Origin: CAVVXN01 sp963772585
Lineage (GTDB): Bacteria > Planctomycetota > PLA2 > JAEUHO01
Reading direction: 5' to 3'
Length of the DNA stretch: 64,000 nt
Assembly: GCA_963772585.1 (NCBI GenBank)
Contig: CAVYXV010000008.1
Location: 372,001 to 436,000 of the forward strand
Shown here one piece after another: positions 16,269 to 25,302 of the stretch (the stretch's first letter is position 1; each line of letters starts with the position of its first letter). The notes beneath the pieces are model-generated. The model did no database searches. It had not been told where the DNA came from and saw only the letters and a program-made list of their open reading frames with translations. Made by a program: the position numbers and the translations under genes.

Positions 16269-17378
16269 ATGAGCAGACGCAGCCTGATCACAGGCTTGGC
16301 CGCTGGATGGTTCCTGGCAGCGCTGGTCGGCTTGTCGCCCCTCGGCCTGTTGCGGCTTAGCGCAGACGAGCCCCAGGGCGAGAAGGAGGCTGGGGTGAGC
16401 GATTCCGAGAACGATCTGGCTAGCATCCCGATCGGGCTCCCCGAACCGCGGCGCTTCGCGAAGCGAGCAGCCGTGCGCATGCGTGGCGCCATCGAGTGCG
16501 AGGCGGCCGGCTACTTCGGCGGTCCGAGCGACGACCCGAAGCACGACCACTTCAACTTGTCGTCTCTCGAGCTTGTAGGACCACGTGCACACCCTTCGTG
16601 GGAGGTGCAGATCCAACGCGAGGGTAACGCTGTCTCTCGCGTGATCTTCAACCGCCAGGATGCGCCCTACATGGATGGCATCCGGTCGGTGGGGAAGCCG
16701 GGCGACAAGGGATGGTCGGCAACCCTCGCTGATGAGGGGCGCCTGCTGAAGCTACGCGCAGTCCTGCAGGCTTCACCAGGCGAACAGCCCCTGGAGTTCG
16801 AATGCCGGGTCGAGTGGCCCGCCACGCGCGAGCCCGTCCCTGTGCCCGGCGAGATCAGGGCGCTCTTTGAGAAGCACACGGGAATGGTCGCGCGCAAGTT
16901 CTCGACGTGGGAGTTCGGCCGCGCGAGAGACCGCGCGTGCGCCTCGGTGATCCTCGACACCGAGGAGCAAGCGCGCGCGGCTCTCACTGCACTGCGAGGC
17001 GCCCTCCCGAAGGGCTGGGTCGCGTTCCTCGGCAGCTACCGCTGGCTCGACAACCCCGAGATCAAAGGCGTTGAGTTGGTCGTTGCGCCAGGCAACGGAT
17101 GGGCGGACATGCTGCGCACTGCGCGTCTCGACCCAGTGAACAGCGGTCTCACGACCGAGTCCGTCGTGCGATGGCTCACAGAGTACGACCGCACGATGGG
17201 GATCGATGTGATCGGCGTGTCTACCGATTCGCTGGATTTCGACCTTCGCGGCGGACCGTACTACACCGCTCGATTCGTGGACGACCTGACGCACCTCTGC
17301 GGCGACCTGCTCAACAACTCCCGCAGTGACGTCGAGGAGATGGTAGAGAGTGGGAAAATCAGCCTCTGGTGGGATTGA
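16269..17378 (+). CDS. DUF4253-domain protein with N-terminal membrane segment
   Basis: 369 residues from the ATG at 16269, six bases after GGGAGG (16257-16262). The frame is open upstream, but only through repeat A. Residues 6-30 form a signal/anchor (LITGLAAGWFLAALVGL with a preceding SRR), so the protein is probably exported or membrane-bound. The C-terminal ~125 residues match the DUF4253 pattern: WADMLRTARLDPVNSGLTTE, then a Gly-Ile-Asp-Val-Ile-Gly strand, and the characteristic end SGKISLWWD. The middle is unrecognised. DUF4253 proteins often occur in toxin/immunity neighbourhoods, but the role is not settled. It sits alone between two copies of the 379-bp repeat. Confidence 0.65.
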   Translation: MSRRSLITGLAAGWFLAALVGLSPLGLLRLSADEPQGEKEAGVSDSENDLASIPIGLPEPRRFAKRAAVRMRGAIECEAAGYFGGPSDDPKHDHFNLSSLELVGPRAHPSWEVQIQREGNAVSRVIFNRQDAPYMDGIRSVGKPGDKGWSATLADEGRLLKLRAVLQASPGEQPLEFECRVEWPATREPVPVPGEIRALFEKHTGMVARKFSTWEFGRARDRACASVILDTEEQARAALTALRGALPKGWVAFLGSYRWLDNPEIKGVELVVAPGNGWADMLRTARLDPVNSGLTTESVVRWLTEYDRTMGIDVIGVSTDSLDFDLRGGPYYTARFVDDLTHLCGDLLNNSRSDVEEMVESGKISLWWD

Positions 17379-17480
17379 GGGCACCCAGCCGCGCCAGGGC
17401 GTTCCCGAACCTCTCCCTCGAGCAGCACCCGTCCAGCCGGATCGTGCAGCGTCACCCCCACGACCACGCCGCCTCGCCCC

Positions 17481-17891
17481 TCACCTGTCCGCGGCTCCCG
17501 CTGTGCTCGGTTGCGCGACAGCCAGCACGTTCCCATCCAGATCTGAGAAGTACGCGACGGAGTCTCCCCAGTCGCGCGGGGCGGCCGCCGAGAGGAGCCG
17601 CGCGCCCGCGTCGGTGAGCCGTCTCGCGGCCTCAGGGAGGTCATCCACGCGCAGGTAGAGCTCCGCGGGTGCGATCGCCCCTGGCGGCATCGCGGCCGGG
17701 ACCACGCCCGTGTTCCGCGCGAAGCCCTCCCGCGCATAGAGACCTATCCGCTGGTCACCCGGCAGCACGTACTCGACGTAGACCGGAAGGTCCACGTCGG
17801 TAGGCCAGCCGAACGCAGCGTCGTAGAGTCCGCGCGCGCGGGGTACGTCCTGGACCGCCAGGATCGTCAGGATGTGCCGTGCATGCATCAT
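17481..17891 (-). CDS. VOC (glyoxalase/bleomycin-resistance/dioxygenase) superfamily protein
   Basis: 136 residues from the ATG at 17891, five bases after GGGAG; the next codon is also Met. A short upstream extension exists but lacks a ribosome site. The sequence follows the paired beta-alpha-beta-beta-beta VOC fold: ILTILAVQDVPRARGLYDAA with FGWPT, then PAELYLRVDDLPEAARRLTD with GARLL and the closing YFSDLDGNVLAVAQ, where the conserved D..GN region lies. The metal ligands are not fully canonical from sequence alone and the substrate is unknown. It lies between the DUF4253 gene (opposite strand, 3' to 3') and repeat B. Confidence 0.8.
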   Translation of the reverse strand: MMHARHILTILAVQDVPRARGLYDAAFGWPTDVDLPVYVEYVLPGDQRIGLYAREGFARNTGVVPAAMPPGAIAPAELYLRVDDLPEAARRLTDAGARLLSAAAPRDWGDSVAYFSDLDGNVLAVAQPSTAGAADR

Positions 17892-17971
17892 GTCGTCTCC
17901 CGGCCGTCGCTGCAATTCCCGCTGCGGGTCATCGGTCGCGAGCTACGGCGATGATAGCCGGCTCACGAAGC

Positions 17972-18350
17972 CTGGTTTTTCTGTTCGACATTCGGCCGCG
18001 TAGGCGCCCACTCGACGAGCGGGCCCGTTCCCCACGGGACCACAGGTCCGAGAACGCCCCGGGTTCCACGGCGCGCCCATCGGAATGCGCGGGCGACGCC
18101 CATGGCGGCAGGGAAGGCCGATCGCCGAACGTCAGGCGGAGCCGGCGTTGCGGGATGTTGCCCGCGGGGGCGGCGACGAGTCCCGGCAGTGTCGCCGGTC
18201 GCCAAGAAGGGCACACCGCGCGATGCCGCGGCTCATCCCCGGGTGCCTACGACCGGGAGCATCCGCACGAGCGCGCGGAGCCATCGCGGCCTCCCCGCAC
18301 GTCGCCCGAAAGACCCCGCGGGTCACGCGAATCTCGAACAAAGAAACCGG
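17972..18350. repeat. MITE-like 379-bp element, copy B
   Basis: Near-identical to copy A (15860-16238) and exactly as long. The left terminus has diverged (CTGGTTTTTCTGTTCGACAT) while the right terminus TCGAACAAAGAAACCGG is intact. Both copies are preceded by CGAAGC and followed by TCTCCGTACC, so the conserved block is slightly longer than the inverted repeats. Confidence 0.7.
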
Positions 18351-18407
18351 TCTCCGTACCGCGCGGGTCACGCGAATCTCGAACAAAGAAACCGGTCTCC
18401 GTACCGC
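18318..18407. repeat. Tandem duplication of a 45-bp unit at the end of repeat B
   Basis: Two head-to-tail 45-bp units (18318-18362 and 18363-18407), each beginning GCGGGTCACGCGAATC and ending with TCTCCGTACCGC, so the right inverted repeat of element B is present twice. Copy A has it once. Slippage or a second insertion/excision event could produce this. Confidence 0.85.
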
Positions 18408-18561
18408 CCGGCGATCGGCCCTCGGGCGAGCGGCTTTCGTGCGAATGAGTCGCATGGTCGGCGGTGCTCTTCGGGGGCGGGGAATCGCGCCCGCGTCGTC
18501 GGTGTCGCGGGGCCGCGCACGGCGGTACCGTGGGCGTGGACGTCCCCCTTCGGAGCCCGCC

Positions 18562-19893
18562 ATGAGCGATTCCCACGAGCGCGACTACCACGCCTTCACG
18601 CGCTTCATTCACGGTCGGATGCACAGCGAACACTGGCAATACAACGACCACATCGTCCCCCCCATCAGCAGCAGCTCGGCGTACCGGCTGGAGTCGAGCC
18701 GGCGGGGGGCCGAGGGGTTCGTCGAGTTCGCCAACCCCGAGTTCAACGACTACCACCACGCCCCGAAGTACATCTACGACCGCCTCGACGAGCCGGTCCG
18801 CGGGATGCTGGAGGAGAACCTGGCCCTCGCGGAACAGGGCAAGCGCTGCGTGTGCTTCTCGAGCGGCATGGGCGCGATCAGCGCGGCGCTCGGGGTCTTG
18901 TTGAAGGGGGGGGATCGGCTGGTCGCCCACAAGACGCTCTACGGGTGCACCTATTCCCTCTTTGCGAACTGGTACCCGCGGTTGGGCATCACCGTCGATT
19001 TCGTGGACATGACGGACTACGACGCGCTGGCGGAGGCGATCCGCGCGCCCGACACCATGGCGGTGTACTTCGAGACGCCGGTGAACCCGACGCTGGATCT
19101 GATCGACATCCGGCGCGTGGCGGACCTGGTCAAGGCCGAGAACGCCAAGCGTGGGGAGAGTCGGCGTCGCATCTTCACCGTCGTGGACAACACGTTCGCC
19201 ACGCCGTTCTCCCAGCGCCCCCTCTCGCTCGGCGCGAACGTGGTGGCCGAGAGCTTGACGAAGAACCTCAACGGCTTCGGGACCGACATGGGTGGCGCCG
19301 TCACGTGCGGGAAGCTCCTCTATCCCGACCTCCTCCTCTACCGGAAGGACTTCGGCGCCGTCCTCGCGCCCAAGGCCGCGTGGCCGGTGCTGGTCCACGG
19401 CCTGCCGACGCTGGCGCTTCGGACGCGGCGGCAGCAGGAGACCGCGATGAAGGTCGCCCGGTTCCTCGAGGACCATCCCGCCGTCGATCGCGTGATGTAC
19501 CCGGGGCTGGATTCGCACCCCCACCACGACGTCGCGCGACGGCAGATGGTGGACGTGACGGGGCAGTTCGCGCCGGGGATCCTCGTCTACTTCGTGCTCA
19601 AGGGTACGCCCGAGGAAGGCCGGGCCCTGGGCGCGCGCGTGATCGACCAGATCGCCTCGGAGTCGCTGGCGATCACCCTGGCCGTGAGCCTCGGACAGCC
19701 GCGCACCCTGATCGAGCATCCGGCGTCGATGACGCACGCGCCCCTGCCGGTCGAGGCGCAACTCGCGGCCGGGATCGACCCGGGGGGCGTTCGGCTCTCG
19801 ATGGGACTGGAAGAGGCCGAGGACATCCTCGCGGATCTGGACGTGGCGCTCCAGAAGGCCCTGCCAACCCGGGCCGCGCCCCCATCCCCTTGA
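18562..19893 (+). CDS. Cys/Met-metabolism PLP-dependent lyase (methionine gamma-lyase / cystathionine gamma-synthase-like)
   Basis: 443 residues from the ATG at 18562; earlier starts would read through repeat B. Type I PLP fold. SSGMGAISAALGVLLKGGD (~101-119) is the phosphate-binding/aldimine region, YGCTY is the usual Tyr motif, FETPVNPTLDLIDI is the family signature, VVDNTFATPF carries the Asp that contacts the pyridine nitrogen, and SLTKNLNGFG places the Schiff-base Lys at 234. Members break or form C-S bonds of methionine, cystathionine, homocysteine or O-acylhomoserine; the substrate cannot be fixed by eye. The first ~60 residues are longer than usual. Cytoplasmic. A GC-rich hairpin without a T tract overlaps its 3' end (~19875-19910). 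Confidence 0.88.
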   Translation: MSDSHERDYHAFTRFIHGRMHSEHWQYNDHIVPPISSSSAYRLESSRRGAEGFVEFANPEFNDYHHAPKYIYDRLDEPVRGMLEENLALAEQGKRCVCFSSGMGAISAALGVLLKGGDRLVAHKTLYGCTYSLFANWYPRLGITVDFVDMTDYDALAEAIRAPDTMAVYFETPVNPTLDLIDIRRVADLVKAENAKRGESRRRIFTVVDNTFATPFSQRPLSLGANVVAESLTKNLNGFGTDMGGAVTCGKLLYPDLLLYRKDFGAVLAPKAAWPVLVHGLPTLALRTRRQQETAMKVARFLEDHPAVDRVMYPGLDSHPHHDVARRQMVDVTGQFAPGILVYFVLKGTPEEGRALGARVIDQIASESLAITLAVSLGQPRTLIEHPASMTHAPLPVEAQLAAGIDPGGVRLSMGLEEAEDILADLDVALQKALPTRAAPPSP

Positions 19894-20111
19894 GGGGGGC
19901 CGCGGCCCCGCGCGGTCGCCCGTGCGTCCTTCCCGGCTCCACGCGAACCCCGGAGGGCCCGGCCTCCCGGCCGAGGGAGGCGAACCGCCTCCCCGGACGG
20001 GAGTTCTTCCACCCTCTAGAGCGGAGTCCGCCGCCCGAACCGGACGCGAAAGCCCGATCCCGATCCGGGAATTTGCGAATTCGCTTCGACGAGCGTAGAA
20101 GCGGAGGCTGG

Positions 20112-20753
20112 ATGGGCGACGAGAAGGACGACGACTTCCAGACCGGGGAGCCGGCAGACGAGGAGAGCGACGACACCCTCCTCGAGCGGATGCGGCGAGG
20201 CGACGAACGTGCCGCCCGGGCACTCTTCGACCGGTACGCGCCGCTGCTCTACGAGCGGGCCGACCGCAAGCTTCCCAAGCGCATCCAGGCCAAGGTCAGC
20301 GCCTCGGATGTCGTCCAGGACGCCCTGCTCTCGGCCTTCCTCGCCGTCACCCGGTTCACCCCCCGCGACAAGCAGGCCTTCAAGCGCTGGCTCCTGAAGC
20401 TCCTCGGGAATCGCCTGACCGACGCCATCCGACGCTACAAGGCGGCGATGCGGGATCCCAATCGGGAGGAGCCCTACGTCGCGCGCCCGGACGGCGACGA
20501 GACCCCCAGCCGGATCCTGATGGCCCGGGAGGAGCGCGCCGCGCTCGAGGCGGCGATGGACAGGCTGCCGGCGGATCAGGGGCGGGTGCTCCGACTCCTG
20601 CACTTCGAGGGATTGACACTGGGGCAGGCCGGGGAGCGGCTGGACCGTACCCAGGACGCGGCGCGCAAGCTCTACAGCCGCGCGCTCGCCAACCTCGCGC
20701 GGTTGCTCGGGCGAGAGGGGGAAGGCAACCGGGATGGGCGACGGGCACGATGA
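20112..20753 (+). CDS. ECF-type RNA polymerase sigma factor
   Basis: 213 residues; ATG at 20112 four bases after GGAGG. An acidic N-terminal tail (~22 residues) precedes sigma region 2 (LLERMRRGDERAARALFDRY, then VSASDVVQDALLSAFL, the -10 contact and core-binding helix) and region 4 (MDRLPADQGRVLRLLHFEGL, then TLGQAGERLDRTQDAARKLY, the -35 helix-turn-helix). No membrane segment. The last 20 bases overlap the kinase gene (start 20734). This sigma-kinase pairing is common in Planctomycetes, where the kinase is thought to control the sigma factor by phosphorylation; that link is inference here. Confidence 0.92.
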   Translation: MGDEKDDDFQTGEPADEESDDTLLERMRRGDERAARALFDRYAPLLYERADRKLPKRIQAKVSASDVVQDALLSAFLAVTRFTPRDKQAFKRWLLKLLGNRLTDAIRRYKAAMRDPNREEPYVARPDGDETPSRILMAREERAALEAAMDRLPADQGRVLRLLHFEGLTLGQAGERLDRTQDAARKLYSRALANLARLLGREGEGNRDGRRAR

Positions 20754-22508
20754 CCTGGCGGATCACGACGTCGAGGCGAGGATCGAGCGGATCCTCGCAG
20801 AACTGCTCGCGGCGATCGAGCGGGGCGAAGCTCCGCCCGTCCGGGAGACGCTGGCACGGCACCCGGACCTGACCGACGACTTGGCCCCGCGGCTGGCCGT
20901 GCTGGGCATGCTCCACGCCGCGGGTCGGGCCGAAGAGGACCTGCCGGCCCCGGCCCCCGTACGACTCTCCGAAGGTTCTTGCGTGGGGGCCTATCGCGTC
21001 GGGCGGCGCCTGGGAGGGGGGGAATGGGAACGGTCTACCTGGCCGGGACCGTCGAAGGGCCTTCCCCCGCCGGCTTCGAGGGGCCCGTCGCGCTGAAGGT
21101 CGTCCACGCCGGTCTGCTCGCCGACCCCGACATGCTTCGGCGCTTCCAGAGGGAGGCGGCCGCGGGCCACCGCGTACGCCATCCGAACGTCGTGCCGACG
21201 CTCGACGAGGGGCGCGTCGAGGTCGATGGCGAAGCGCGGTACTTCCTGGCGATGGAGTACGTGGAGGGCCGCACGCTGCGCGAGCTGCTCGTCGAAGAGG
21301 GACCGTTCCCGGAGGCGCGTCTCCGCCCGATCGGCGCGCAGGTGGCGGCGGGCCTCGAGGCCGTGCACGCGGCCGGACTCGTCCATCGCGACCTGAAGCC
21401 GGAGAACCTGATGGCCGCGTCGGACGGCCGCGTGCGGATCATGGATCTCGGCATGGCGCTGGTGGTGGATGCGTCGATCACCCTCACACAGGAAGGGCAG
21501 ATCGCCGGTTCCCTCCTCTACGCGGCCCCCGAGCAGCTCCGCGGTGCCGAGGTCACGCCGGCGACCGATCTCTACGCGCTGGGCCTCGTGCTCTACGAGT
21601 TGGTCACCGGCTGTTGCCCGTACACGGTGATGGAGATCGCGGCCGACGTGGAAGCCGATGTGCAGCGAAAGCCCCCGCGCCTCCGAGACGAGATCGAGGA
21701 GGTGACACCGTTCTTCGACGCCGTCGTGACGACGCTCCTCGCCCCCGATCCGACGCGGCGTTTCGCCTCGGCCGCCGCGTTGCAGCGGGCGCTGGAAGAG
21801 GGCGAGAGTTCCTCCTGGTGGCGGTCCCGGGTCAGGGAGGCGCTGGAGGGCCTTCGCCCGCGCGCCGGTCCGCCCGGCACCGGCGAACGCGACGTCCTGG
21901 AGGTGGCCGCGGTCTGCGGTGCGTCGTTCGATCCGTACCTGCTCGCCGAGACGTTGGAACGCCCACCGGTGGGGATCCTGCGCACGCTGACCGACATCGC
22001 GCGTCGGACGGGACTGGTGGGGGTCGAGGGGCGCACGCACCGCTTCGAAAGCACCGCCGTGCGCGACGTGCTCTACGAGGAGATCGACCCGGCTCTCCGC
22101 CGCCGGCACCACGGTGCCCTGGCGCGAGCCGCCGAGCGGCGATGGCGCGCGGACGGCCGAACGCCCTCCGGCGTCCCGGCCTCCGACGTCGTCTTCCTCG
22201 CGCATCACCACCTCCACGGCGATCGGCCGGCGACCGCCCTTCCGTGGCTCCCCCGCGCGATCGACCTCCTCTGTCACGAGGGCCGCACGCCGGAAGCGAT
22301 GGCATTGGCGAACGGGGCCCTCGCCGAACCCCGCCTCCTCCGGGGAACCGAGGGTCTCGCCCTGGCCCGGCAGGCCGCGCGCCTGCTGGCTTCGGAAGGC
22401 CGCCGCGACGAGGCGCGTCGCCGCCTGGAGAGGACGCACCGGGAGATGGCGCCCGACGATGCCGCCGCCCCAGGCTGGGACGCCCTCCTCGCGGAACTGC
22501 GGCCGTAG
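20734..22508 (+). CDS. PknB-type Ser/Thr protein kinase, apparent frameshift in the Gly-rich loop
   Basis: Starts at ATG 20734 inside the sigma gene. About 92 residues of helical N-terminus lead to SCVGAYRVGRRLGGG. There the frame breaks at a run of seven G (21016-21022); an eighth G would give LGGGGMGTVYLA, the expected ATP-binding loop. The next frame (to 22508) has VALKVVHAG (ATP Lys), VHRDLKPENLM (catalytic loop), IMDLGMALV (DFG position) and YAAPEQL. After ~residue 290 comes a non-kinase region, ERDVLEVAAVCGASFDPYLL and following helices, resembling the post-ATPase/TPR-like parts of large regulators. No transmembrane helix, so it is a soluble kinase. The break is a true mutation, a phase-variable G tract, or a sequencing/assembly error. 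Confidence 0.85.
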
Positions 22509-23044
22509 CGTCGCGCCGATGCCGGGTCCGTCGCTCCCGCGCGTGGCGGTCCCGCTGCCGGGCCCCCTCCTCCCGATCGGGCCGGCCTTCCTCGCAGGGT
22601 GGCCTCCGGGCGCCTCGCCCGCACTTCGGAGGGCGCGCGGATCGAGGGCTCCCGTCGCGACCCCGACGGAAGGGTGATCGCGTCGCGGGAGGCACTCCGC
22701 CACCAGGGACGGGCGGTGGGCGGCGCCTTCGCCGTCGCCGGCCTGCCCCCCGGTCGCCGGCCGCCGCACGGGGCCGGGAGACGAGGGGCTGCCGCCGAGG
22801 GGAGGGCCTGGGCAGTTCGGGCCTCCGCGATGGCCCGGACCGATCGCGGAGGCCGAAGCCGGCGACCGGGGGCGTCGTCCCGCGCGGACGCGCGCGGAGG
22901 CCGGAATTCGGCGGCGGCGAGAGCCCTGAACCGTTCGGCAACCGGAGCCGGGGCGGGCGTCCGTTGACCCGTCGGGGGGGCGGGAGGACAATCGTCCGAG
23001 GTTTGGGCCGGTGGGGGAAGGTATGCGGTTGGAGGAGGTGCCCC
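22509..23044. other. ~535-bp GC-rich gap, no supportable gene
   Basis: Between the kinase stop and the beta-propeller lipoprotein start. Open frames exist because stop codons are rare at this GC content, but their composition is Arg/Ala/Gly-rich without any motif, and none has a ribosome site. The right end holds GGAGGAGG at 23031-23038, the ribosome site of the next gene. Confidence 0.5.
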
Positions 23045-25289
23045 GTGGTGCACTCGATCCGGGTCCGAAACGTCCTTTGGGGCGCGGTGTGGGTGGCGCT
23101 CGGCCTGCTGCCGGTCGCGTGCGGCGGCGGAAGCAGCGGCGACGGCCCTTCGACCTCCACGCTCCCGCCGGTGTCGGTCACCGCGCATCTCACGTCGGTC
23201 GGGGACTGCGCGGATCTCGACGCCTGGCTGGTGGACGTAGGCGTCGAACGCTTCGTCAACCTGTGGGCCCTCGGCGGGGTCGGCGGAACGCCGGCGCCCA
23301 TGCCCGATCCGGGAATGCCCCCCCGGGACGGAAGCGGGCAGGCCCTGCCCGCCGAGGACGGCGCCGCGGGCAGCGTGCCGTCGGACTACACCACGACGAA
23401 CGTGCAGGAGACGGGCGTCGACGAGCTCGACCTCGTCGAGACGGACGGCGAGACGATCTACTACCTGCGCGGGGACACCGTGCACGTCATCGACGCGTGG
23501 CCGCCGGAGGACGCACAGGAGATCGCGAGCCTGACCCTCGACGGGTGGGGTAGCGGGATCTTCCTCTTGGGCGACCGCCTGATCGTGCTCTCGGCGATCT
23601 ACGAGGGCGGTCCCGATCCGATGGAGCCGGGGATGCCGGCGCCGATGGGGCCGGGGATCGGCACCGGCGAGCCCCGCCCGCCGACCACGGGAGAGTGGGT
23701 GGAGCCGTTCGTCGCGGTGCGTGTGAGTGTCTTCGACGTCACGGACCCGTCGGCGCCCTCCGAGGTACGGAGCTTCGACATCGAGGGGTATCTCGTTGCG
23801 GCGAGGCTCGTCGAGGGGAAGGTCTATCTCGTCTGCCAGCACTCCCCCACGCTCTACGATCCGCAGTTGATGGAAGACCTCGCGGGGCTCAGCCTGCCGA
23901 ACCCGTGGAATCTCGGCGATGCCGCGCGCGCCCAGGCGGAGCAGGTCGTGCGCACGCGCGTCCGGCCCGTCATCGCGGCCTACGTCGCCCGCGCCGGTCG
24001 CGAGCGGTTCCTGCCGGACCTCAGGATCGGCGACACGAAGACCGATCTGCTCGACTGCGCGGATCTCTACCGCCCGGAGCGGGCCGGCGACCTCTCGGTC
24101 CTCTCCGTCGTGGGCTTCGATCCGTCCGACGACAGCCGGCCCTCGGGGGTGGGCGTCGTCGCGAACGGCTGGAACGTCTACGCGTCTCCGTCGGCGCTCT
24201 ACGTCGCCCAGGATTCGCGGTGGTGGATGTGGTCGGAGAAGGAGACCCGCTACGCCGAGACGCACATCCACCGGTTCGACCTCAACGACGGCGATCCGTC
24301 GTATCGCGCGTCCGGCAAGGTGCCCGGCTGGGTGCTGAACCAGTTCTCCATGTCCGAGTACGAGGGCGACCTGCGCATCGCCACGACCGACCAGGCGCTC
24401 GGCGGCTGGTGGTGGGCGCCCGTTCCCGGCGGCGGCACCGTCGCGCCCCCGCCCATGGACGGACGGGTCGAGCCGCTGGCCGCGGCCGCCCCGCCGCCCG
24501 TGGACGCGAACAACGTCTTCGTGCTGGCGCCCGACGGGACGGATCTCGCGATGGTCGGCGCGCTTCGCGGCATCGCGCCGGGCGAGCAGATCCAGGCCGT
24601 CCGCTTCCTCGAGGACACGGGGTACGTGGTCACGTTCCGCCAGACGGATCCCCTGTTCGTGGTGAGGCTCGACGATCGGACGGCCCCGGAGATCGCCGGC
24701 GAACTGCACATGACCGGGTTCTCGAGCTACCTCCACCCGTTCGACGCCGACCACCTGATCGGGATCGGCCGCGAGGGCACGGAGGACGGGCGGGTACTCG
24801 GCTTGAGCCTCCAGCTCTTCGACGTGTCGGATCCGACGGACCCGACGCGGGCCTTCCAGACGGAGCTCGGGACGGGCGACGGGGCGTGGTCCTGGTCGGA
24901 GGCCGAGCACGATCATCACGCATTCACCTTCCAGCCCGAACGCGGACTGCTCGCGATTCCCGTGACGCTCGTCGATCCGGCGTGGAACGACGCCGACTAC
25001 GAGCACTTCTCGGGCCTCGTCGTCTACCACGTGACCGCCACGGACGGCTTCGAGGAGGTGGGCCGGGTCTCGCACACCGGCCTCGTGCGCGACGTGGTGT
25101 GCTCGCCCGAGGAGCGGGGCGATCCCGACGCGCGCCGCGGACTGCGACGCGTGGATGTACCCCTGGTTCGCCGAGATGCGCCGATCGATCTTCATCGAGG
25201 ACGTGCTCTACGCGTTCTCGGACGTGGGTGTGACGGCGTCGCGCCTCGACGCGATCGGCGAACCCGTCGCGACGATCCCCCTGCCCTGA
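23045..25289 (+). CDS. Secreted beta-propeller-domain lipoprotein, frameshift near the C-terminus
   Basis: GTG start at 23045, six bases after GGAGGAGG; the next codon is also GTG. A signal peptide ends at LLPVACGGG, a plausible if imperfect lipobox with Cys ~22 as lipidation site. The mature protein matches the 'beta propeller domain' family of secreted proteins: TTNVQETGVDELDLVETDGE, then YYLRGDTVHVIDAW and repeated blade strands to about residue 690. The ending RRSIFIEDVLYAFSDVG, typical of the family, is in another phase. Between ~25100 and 25141 one extra base (or two missing) shifts the frame, and the restored frame stops at TGA 25287-25289. Everything else looks intact, so a sequencing slip or a very recent mutation is likely. 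Function unknown. Confidence 0.82.
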
Positions 25290-25302
25290 CCGCAGGGATC
25301 TC

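Noticed and set aside
19875..19910. GC-rich hairpin at the end of the PLP lyase gene as a terminator
   Set aside because: Strong stem but no T tract, and it overlaps the coding end. Not enough for a terminator call.
20734..21096. A separate 120-residue gene before the kinase
   Set aside because: Its last residues before the break are the kinase Gly-rich loop and the next frame continues that loop. It is the N-terminus of the kinase split by one missing base.
22599..22967. Possible 122-residue gene between the kinase and the beta-propeller gene
   Set aside because: Arg/Ala/Gly-biased composition, no ribosome site, no motif. Treated as non-coding.
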